Source: Candidatus Caldipriscus sp. T1.2 (lineage in GTDB: Bacteria > Hydrothermota > Hydrothermia > LBFQ01). Taken from it: DNA of 6,177 nt. The notes beneath the pieces were generated by a model. The model saw only the letters and a list, made by a program, of their open reading frames with translations, searched no databases and was not told where the DNA came from. The position numbers were made by a program, and so were the translations under genes. Location of the stretch: assembly GCA_000980735.1 (NCBI GenBank), contig LBFQ01000063.1:4070-10246 (forward strand), read 5' to 3'. Positions within the stretch are counted from its first letter, which is position 1. Each line of letters opens with the position of its first letter. Of this stretch, positions 1-4,971 are shown in pieces.

Positions 1-66
1 CCCCCCAGGATTTTGGACATAAGCGGAGGGCTTCAGAGTGAGAATAAAAGACCCATTCTCCTTTAA
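1..66 (+). pseudogene. Upstream fragment of the Omp85 barrel gene, in a different frame
   Basis: Frame 1 is open from the window edge to a TAA at 64-66. It encodes ILDISGGLQSENK before running into RPILL and the stop. The DISGGLQSE stretch resembles the first strand of an Omp85 barrel, where family members have a D-x-x-x-G-x-x-x-(D/E) pattern just ahead of the NLF motif. The NLF motif is found in frame 2, at residues 19-21 of the next feature. Removing one A from the AAAA run at 46-49 joins the two as SENKDPFSFNLESLF, with no gap in the expected barrel. I therefore infer that this is the same gene with a one-base frameshift, either a sequencing or assembly error or a real mutation. The rest of the gene, expected to include POTRA domains and a signal peptide, lies left of the window. 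Confidence 0.55.
25..30 (+). promoter_or_regulatory. Possible ribosome binding site for the GTG at 38
   Basis: GGAGGG lies 7 nt before the GTG at 38, which is ideal Shine-Dalgarno spacing. It is the strongest argument that translation could genuinely begin at 38 and produce the barrel alone. The same bases also encode Gly-Gly in frame 1 (ISGGLQ), where a Gly-rich strand is expected in the barrel, so the match may be accidental. Confidence 0.3.
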
Positions 67-973
67 CCTTGAAAGTTTATTCCAACACCTAAACCTCTTC
101 AACAACCTCCAGAGGGTACAAGTTTCTGTTGGAACCTCAATTGATATCCTCCGTTTTTCTCCAACATCCTACAGGTTCAGTTTAACCTATCAGGAGCCGT
201 ACTTTTTGGATCTTAACTTAAGGGCGAGTTTAAGTTTGCCAATTAATTACGACGTTGATAGGGACATATTTCAGTACGGTTTTTCGGGACAGATAACCAA
301 ACCTTATTTTCTCGGGAAAAACGGATCAGCAACATTCGGATCCTCTTACGAATTAAGGAAGTCCTTGAAGGGTGGGAAAAATTACGAGCTCTTTAAGCCT
401 TACCAAAATTTAATTTTGGATTATAGGGATAACATATTTGACCCGAACTTTGGGAGCTTAATTAAGGGGGAGATTCAGGTTTCGGGTTTAAGTATGCTCG
501 GTGATTACGATTTTGTAAAGTGGAATGCGGAAATTTCAATTTACCAAAGGTTCTTTCTAACGGACTGGAAGTGGGCTTTAAGGTTGTATATGGGAAATAT
601 TTTCCCCTTTGGAAGGAGTGACACACTGCCGGTTTTGGACCTTTTCACCTTGGGAGGTGAAGGCTCGGTGAGGGGTTACGATAGGTTCTCAATAGGTCCC
701 CCTTTAGGGAAATGCTTTTCATCAATATGCAAGGCGGGAAAGAGGCCGTTCGTTATAAACTACGAGATAAGGAGAAAGATAAACGAAATTTTTGGTTTTG
801 TTCTCCTCTTTGATTATGGCTACCTTGATGGATATAAAGGATATTCCGCAGGCTTAGGTTTGAGGTATTATACCCCCGTGGGACCTGTGAGGTTGGATTG
901 GGCCTTGAGCTTAAAGGATAGATCCCCAACGGACAGGGGAAAGATTTATGTTAGCCTTGGACATATGTTTTAA
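38..973 (+). CDS. Omp85/BamA-type outer-membrane beta-barrel, C-terminal part
   Basis: This is the membrane-inserted barrel of an Omp85 protein (BamA or TamA type), which folds or inserts other proteins into the outer membrane. The 311 residues show the family landmarks in order: NLF at 19-21, the EPYF strand at 53-56, a D-Y-R-D-N...P-N-F-G-S motif at 128-140, the loop-6 VRGY motif at 211-214, NYEIR at 241-245, the RYYTPVGPVRLDW strand at 276-288, and a final Phe as in the C-terminal beta-signal. No POTRA domain or signal peptide precedes it, so the product cannot be a complete, exportable protein if it really starts at GTG 38. An in-frame TAA at 20-22 closes the frame upstream. Frame 1 carries the missing first strand, so a frameshift at the AAAA run 46-49 is the likeliest explanation. 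BamA and TamA cannot be told apart without the POTRA region. Two Cys at 226 and 231 follow VRGY. ispG starts 20 nt downstream. Confidence 0.85.
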   Translation: MRIKDPFSFNLESLFQHLNLFNNLQRVQVSVGTSIDILRFSPTSYRFSLTYQEPYFLDLNLRASLSLPINYDVDRDIFQYGFSGQITKPYFLGKNGSATFGSSYELRKSLKGGKNYELFKPYQNLILDYRDNIFDPNFGSLIKGEIQVSGLSMLGDYDFVKWNAEISIYQRFFLTDWKWALRLYMGNIFPFGRSDTLPVLDLFTLGGEGSVRGYDRFSIGPPLGKCFSSICKAGKRPFVINYEIRRKINEIFGFVLLFDYGYLDGYKGYSAGLGLRYYTPVGPVRLDWALSLKDRSPTDRGKIYVSLGHMF

Positions 974-993
974 CACCCATAGAATTTAGAATC

Positions 994-2061
994 ATGGTTG
1001 AGCCATTTAAGAGAAGGAAGAGTAGAGTAGTAAAAATAGGGAACTTGGCTATAGGTGGGGATATGCCGATAGCTGTCCAATCTATGACGAACACGGATAC
1101 GAAAGATGTTGAATCTACGATAGCCCAAATAGAGAACTTGATGAATGCGGGGTGTGAAATTGTAAGGGTTGCGGTTCCAAGCAGGAAAACCGTTGAGCCT
1201 TTTAAAAAGATCGCTGATTACTTTAAAGGGAAAATACCCATAGTTGCGGATGTGCATTTTGATTACAAGATAGCGGTTATGTGCGCGGATGCGGGGGCGG
1301 ATAAGATAAGGATAAACCCTGGGAACATTGGGGGATTTGAAAAGGTTAAAGAGGTAATAGCCGCAGCTAAGGCGAACGGGATACCTATAAGGATAGGGGT
1401 AAATTCCGGTTCCCTTGAGATGGATCTAATAGATAAGTACGGGGGTGTTAATGCGGATGCCCTCGTGGAAAGTGCCTTAAGGTGGGTAAGGTTCTTTGAG
1501 GATCAGGGGTTTTACGACATAGTTATATCCGTAAAATCCGCTTATGTTCCCCAGATGATAGAGGCGTACAGGAAGATAGCTAAACTTGTGGATTATCCCC
1601 TTCACTTGGGTGTGACGGAGGCTGGAACACCGAAAACCGGAATAATAAAGTCCGCCATAGGAATAGGAACGCTCCTTGCGGAAGGCATAGGGGATACATT
1701 CAGGGTATCCTTAACCGCAGATCCCGTGGAGGAGGTTAAAGTGGCTTGGGAGATCCTCAAAGCATTACAGATAAGGACGAGGGGGGTGATGCTTATAGCC
1801 TGTCCTACATGCGGAAGGACAAAAATAGACCTTATATCCCTCGCGGAAAAGGTGGAGAAGGCGCTTGAAGGGGTAAACAAGAATATAAAGGTGGCGGTTA
1901 TGGGGTGCGAGGTAAACGGTCCGGGGGAGGCAAGGGAGGCGGACATAGGAATAGCGGCGGGAAAGGGGCAGGGGATCCTATTTATAAAGGGTAAACCCGT
2001 AAAAAGGCTAAAGGAAGAGGAACTTTTACCTGCCCTCCTTGAAGAAATAGAAAAACTATGA
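994..2061 (+). CDS. ispG: 4-hydroxy-3-methylbut-2-enyl diphosphate synthase (IspG/GcpE)
   Basis: IspG carries out the penultimate step of the MEP pathway in the cytoplasm: reductive ring opening of MEcPP to HMBPP, with a [4Fe-4S] cluster and electrons from flavodoxin or ferredoxin. The 355 residues match the usual short bacterial form without the extra central domain of plant enzymes. The N-terminal TIM barrel shows VQSMTNTDT at 28-36, ADVHFDY at 85-91, KIRINPGNIGG at 104-114 and HLGVTEAG at 204-211. The C-terminal cluster domain has CPTC at 270-273, GC at 304-305 and NGPGE at 308-312. This gives the expected ligands C270, C273, C305 and E312, the same numbers I recall for E. coli IspG. The ATG at 994 gives a typical N-terminus, although no good Shine-Dalgarno sequence precedes it. 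The stop overlaps the next gene's start in ATGA, so coupling to the SLBB genes is likely. The gene looks intact. Confidence 0.97.
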   Translation: MVEPFKRRKSRVVKIGNLAIGGDMPIAVQSMTNTDTKDVESTIAQIENLMNAGCEIVRVAVPSRKTVEPFKKIADYFKGKIPIVADVHFDYKIAVMCADAGADKIRINPGNIGGFEKVKEVIAAAKANGIPIRIGVNSGSLEMDLIDKYGGVNADALVESALRWVRFFEDQGFYDIVISVKSAYVPQMIEAYRKIAKLVDYPLHLGVTEAGTPKTGIIKSAIGIGTLLAEGIGDTFRVSLTADPVEEVKVAWEILKALQIRTRGVMLIACPTCGRTKIDLISLAEKVEKALEGVNKNIKVAVMGCEVNGPGEAREADIGIAAGKGQGILFIKGKPVKRLKEEELLPALLEEIEKL

Positions 2062-3137
2062 TCCTAATATTGGTTTTTCAACTTAAAGGGATGTTCCTTG
2101 TTGATTCCCTTCGCTTTGATACCCTTCGCACCCAAAGATACTATATAATCCCACCAAAGGATTACACGTTTTCTCCTGGGGATATAGTGTTAGTAAGGCT
2201 TTCGGGAAATTTGCCCCTAGAATATACTACTGTGGTAGATTATAATGGCAGGATTCCCTTATACTCCCCTACGGGTAAAATCCTCTTTGAGATAAAAATA
2301 TCCGATATGAGCTACGATTCAGTATTAACCTACCTCAATAGAACTATTTCCCCGTCCCTTAAGGGTTATAACGTTTCCCTTTTTCTCGTTTCTCCTTCCG
2401 TTTTTCCCGTTAGGTTTGAGGGTGAAGTTTTTGGACATTCGGAGATTTACGTGAACGGTTTAACAAGGTTGCACGAGATATTAAAATTTGTTCCACTAAA
2501 ACCGAACGCCTCTAGGGATATTTTTGAAATTACCTTAAACCACAAGAGGGATACGGTAAACCTCCTACCCCTATACAGGGACGGGGATATTTACTCAAGT
2601 CCCCTCTTGAAACCCAACTCTGTCATAAAGATTTTCCCGGATTCATCGTTTTGCTGGGTTTTGTTTGGGGGAATATCTCAAGTGAATTGTAGGGAAGGGG
2701 AGGATATTCTAACAGTATTTAGGAGGGCTACCTTTGCGGATCCCAAGGTAAAACCCGTAGATATAAAGGTCCGACGGGGGAAATTTAAGGATAAATTGGA
2801 TGTTGGGGATACCCTGGTTCCCATTTTCGGTTTTGATAGTGTAATAGTGTCCGGTTATGTAAATAAACCCTCTTCAATTCCGTATATAAGTATGGCTACG
2901 GTTTCCTATTATATCTCGCAGGCGGGGGGGTTTAAAGATAACGTGGTTCTTGGGAAATATACGGTTATAGGTTTGGATGGGAAGGTAAAAAAGGTTAAGG
3001 AGGATTATGTGCCTCTTCCGGGCGAGGTGATATTCGTTGAAAAATCCAATCTTAGGGATTACCTGCTTTTTGCTTCAACGGTATTAGGAATGGCTATATC
3101 ACTATTAAACACTTACCTGATACTAACGACGAGATGA
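2058..3137 (+). CDS. Polysaccharide biosynthesis/export protein with SLBB domains (first of pair)
   Basis: This is a Wza-like export protein: such proteins line the periplasmic and outer-membrane path for capsule or exopolysaccharide. The Poly_export domain begins at PKDYTFSPGD (33-42) and runs to about residue 112. Three SLBB-like beta-grasp repeats follow at about 117-195 (FEGEVFG...VNGLTRLHEIL...DGDIY), 200-255 (VLFGG...VGDTL) and 262-330 (VIVSGYVNKPSSIPY...SQAGGF...PGEVIFV). A hydrophobic helix at about 335-357 ends the 359-residue chain. The N-terminus (MILILVFQLKGMFLVDS) is hydrophobic but lacks the early positive charge of a standard signal peptide, so export is uncertain. An internal ATG at 2091 is a less likely start. 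The start overlaps the ispG stop in ATGA, and the stop overlaps the next gene in the same way. It is a diverged paralogue of that next gene. The polysaccharide served cannot be deduced, since no glycosyltransferase, Wzc kinase or flippase is in the window. Confidence 0.85.
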   Translation: MILILVFQLKGMFLVDSLRFDTLRTQRYYIIPPKDYTFSPGDIVLVRLSGNLPLEYTTVVDYNGRIPLYSPTGKILFEIKISDMSYDSVLTYLNRTISPSLKGYNVSLFLVSPSVFPVRFEGEVFGHSEIYVNGLTRLHEILKFVPLKPNASRDIFEITLNHKRDTVNLLPLYRDGDIYSSPLLKPNSVIKIFPDSSFCWVLFGGISQVNCREGEDILTVFRRATFADPKVKPVDIKVRRGKFKDKLDVGDTLVPIFGFDSVIVSGYVNKPSSIPYISMATVSYYISQAGGFKDNVVLGKYTVIGLDGKVKKVKEDYVPLPGEVIFVEKSNLRDYLLFASTVLGMAISLLNTYLILTTR

Positions 3138-4156
3138 TATTATTGTTGGCGGATATAATAGTAGTGCCAAAGGATTATACGATAAATCCGGGCGACCTTT
3201 TGATGGTTTCCGTTTATTCAAGAAAGGTTAAGGTTTCGGAATACAACGCTTACGTTGATAATAGGGGATATTTCCCGCTGATATTAGGGGGTGCGAAACC
3301 CATATCCGTTAAGATCTCGGGTTTAACCCTGGATTCCGCAAGCAAAGTTCTCCTAAAGGAATTCTCCTTTTTCGTAAAGGATATAGGGGATGTATCATTA
3401 AACCTATTAAAACCTTCGGAGTTTTTTGTATACCTATATGGGAACGTACAAAGGGCGGGAGCTGTTAAGGTTAATTCCCTTACGAGGCTTTCGGATCTCA
3501 TTTTTAGCGATAACGTCCTACCTTTTTCCTCCTTAAGTAGAATAAAATTGAATTCAAGGGAGGTTTCAATATGGGAGGGTTTAAGGGGAAATTTGGATCA
3601 TAACCCCCTCCTTAAAGACGGAGATAGTATATTCATACCTAAGACGGATAGGGTGGTTTATGTCGTAGGATTCACAAGCGGTGGATTTGTGAAACCCGTT
3701 GAGTACGAGGATGGGGATGATGTTTATACGGTTATATGGAAGCTTGGGATATCATCCGAAATTTATAGGATCCTGAAGGTGGTGGTTGGGGAAAAGGAGG
3801 TGGATCTTAACCATAAACTTTCGCCTGGAGATACAATATTTTTGGTTAAATTTCCCAATTTCGTAATAGTCACGGGTGAGGTTAAGGAGCCCAAAAAGGT
3901 GGAGTTTGAACCGGGACTGACGGTTATAGACTACATAAACCTTGCAGGTGGATTTACGGAGAGGGCAAATAGGAGGGCTATATTCGTCAAGAGGTTTGGG
4001 GATGAAAGGGCCTTTAGAGTCCCCCCTGATTATCAACCCTCGCCGGGAGATGCCATAACCGTTTCAAGGGTTTATTTAACATATTCCGAGATTCTCTCAA
4101 CCCTTTCCTTTATCCTCACCTTCACGACCTTTTACCGAGTATTTTTTGGTAGATAG
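3134..4156 (+). CDS. Polysaccharide biosynthesis/export protein with SLBB domains (second of pair)
   Basis: This 340-residue paralogue of the preceding gene has the same plan. Poly_export starts at PKDYTINPGD (12-21) and runs to about 93. SLBB-like repeats lie at about 98-170 (LYGNVQRAGAVKVNSLTRLSDLI...DGDSIFIPK), 175-240 (VYVVGFTSGG...PGDTIFLV) and 243-311 (VIVTGEVKEPKKVEF...NLAGGFTERA...PGDAITV). The tail at about 315-337 is hydrophobic. The third repeat is the most canonical SLBB, with the V-x-G-E-V-x-x-P and AGGF signatures. Only about 11 residues (MILLLADIIVV) precede the export domain, which is too short for a normal signal peptide. The frame is open upstream but offers no convincing earlier start, so how the protein is exported is unclear. 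It starts inside the stop of its neighbour (ATGA), which implies coupled, perhaps equimolar, synthesis. Its 3' end overlaps the convergent deacetylase gene by 35 nt. Confidence 0.85.
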   Translation: MILLLADIIVVPKDYTINPGDLLMVSVYSRKVKVSEYNAYVDNRGYFPLILGGAKPISVKISGLTLDSASKVLLKEFSFFVKDIGDVSLNLLKPSEFFVYLYGNVQRAGAVKVNSLTRLSDLIFSDNVLPFSSLSRIKLNSREVSIWEGLRGNLDHNPLLKDGDSIFIPKTDRVVYVVGFTSGGFVKPVEYEDGDDVYTVIWKLGISSEIYRILKVVVGEKEVDLNHKLSPGDTIFLVKFPNFVIVTGEVKEPKKVEFEPGLTVIDYINLAGGFTERANRRAIFVKRFGDERAFRVPPDYQPSPGDAITVSRVYLTYSEILSTLSFILTFTTFYRVFFGR

Positions 4157-4178
4157 GGGTGAGCCTTGAGGGTAGAGA
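4093..4178. repeat. Nested inverted repeats over the convergent gene ends
   Basis: Three arms are nested around one centre. The outer pair is TCTCT plus ACCC (4093-4103, with a 2-nt bulge) with GGGTAGAGA (4170-4178). The middle pair is CTCACC (4115-4120) with GGTGAG (4158-4163). The inner pair is TTTACC (4131-4136) with GGTAGA (4148-4153, one G-T pair), around an 11-nt loop. Together they could fold into one long imperfect hairpin in either transcript, covering both stop codons. No T-run follows on either side, so this is not a classical intrinsic terminator. A bidirectional pause or rho-assisted end is possible, and chance is also possible because each arm is short. Confidence 0.25.
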
Positions 4179-4862
4179 AAAGGCTTTATCAAATATGGTG
4201 TAAAAATCCATTATCTTCAAATTCACAAACAGGTCCGTTATAAAGGTGGGTATCCTGGGGATCCTGAACCTTTCAAGTTTTTCCCTCCTCCCGCTTATTC
4301 CGCAGAACGCGAGTTTATAACCCGCCATATAAAGGGCTTTTTCTGCCAAAGGCGAATATATCCCAAAGGGATAGGAAAACATAAAAACTTCCCTTCCCGT
4401 CAAATCTTCCAAATACTTCTTTGAATAATCTACCTCCCTTAAAACCTCCTCAAATTTCAAACCCTTAAGGCTCCTATGGGTCTTCCCATGGGAACCTATT
4501 ATCCAACCTTTCCTTGATAGCTCCAAAATCTCCCCCTTATCCATATGATATACTGGCGTCAAAAAGTGTGCATCCCAAAGGTTCCTCCTTCCTATGTAAT
4601 CTACCACAATGAAAACTATCCCCTTTATTCCCATCCCCTCCATTATTGGATATGCGTTTTCGTATACTCCAACAAGTCCATCATCGAAGGTTATCAAAAA
4701 CTCATCTTTGGATAAACGTAGGGGTTCTTTCGGATCTCCGAATTTAAACCTTTCCTTGAGGAATTTTAGAAGTCTCTCAAACTGCCAAGGAAAAAGCCAA
4801 TTTCCCGCAAGATAAGGACTCCTTGAAACGTTGTGTATATTAAAAATAAGGGGATAGCGCAA
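4122..4862 (-). CDS. Polysaccharide deacetylase (NodB homology, carbohydrate esterase 4-like)
   Basis: Family members remove N- or O-acetyl groups from chitin-like, peptidoglycan or exopolysaccharide chains with a divalent metal. The 246 residues show TFDDG at 58-62 (D60 the likely base, D61 a metal ligand), GSHGKTH at 123-129 (H125 and H129 as the metal-binding H-x3-H), FSYPFG at 162-167 in place of the substrate-groove motif, and FRIPRIP at 199-205, whose R203 probably matches the motif-4 Arg. The L-x-H of motif 5 is not obvious. There is no signal peptide: the chain opens directly with the first barrel strand (YPLIFNIHNVS), so the enzyme is probably intracellular and may act on a precursor or lipid-linked glycan. 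The start is TTG at 4862. An in-frame TAA lies four codons upstream, and the next Met falls after the TFDDG motif, so TTG is nearly forced. No Shine-Dalgarno sequence is visible. It converges on, and overlaps, the second SLBB gene. Confidence 0.88.
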   Translation of the reverse strand: MRYPLIFNIHNVSRSPYLAGNWLFPWQFERLLKFLKERFKFGDPKEPLRLSKDEFLITFDDGLVGVYENAYPIMEGMGIKGIVFIVVDYIGRRNLWDAHFLTPVYHMDKGEILELSRKGWIIGSHGKTHRSLKGLKFEEVLREVDYSKKYLEDLTGREVFMFSYPFGIYSPLAEKALYMAGYKLAFCGISGRREKLERFRIPRIPTFITDLFVNLKIMDFYTIFDKAFSLPSRLTPIYQKILGKRS

Positions 4863-4971
4863 GGGGAGATTTTAGGGTGGCAATTTTTGAAATACTTAAA
4901 CACAAAATCTAACATAAAACCACAAATTAACCATTTTGTTTAAACTTTTGTAAATTGACTAATTTTTAATT
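4863..4971 (-). promoter_or_regulatory. AT-rich gap, probable promoter region of the deacetylase gene
   Basis: This 109-bp gap has about 27 G or C bases, much lower than the flanking genes. On the minus strand TAAAAT (4869-4874, 5 of 6 match to a -10 box) lies 6 nt before the TTG start, the spacing expected if transcription began at or next to the start codon. I see no good -35 box at 16-18 nt. No strong hairpin with a T-run follows the antiporter stop, so read-through from the antiporter gene is also possible. Confidence 0.3.

Noticed and set aside
970..1257. Open frame on the minus strand opposite the start of ispG
   Set aside because: It lies wholly antisense to a confident gene, shows no recognisable motif, and its composition is that expected from the reverse of ispG codons.
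1602..1946. Open frame on the minus strand opposite the ispG iron-sulfur domain
   Set aside because: It is a shadow of strongly conserved coding sequence with a Ser/Pro/Thr-rich low-complexity product and no start signal.
4938..4945. Palindrome GTTTAAAC in the AT-rich gap
   Set aside because: The symmetry does not extend past 8 bp and the AT bias makes it unremarkable; it is not an operator on this evidence.
4952..4965. AAATT-GACT-AATTT hairpin as terminator of the antiporter gene
   Set aside because: The stem is only five A-T pairs, too weak for an intrinsic terminator.
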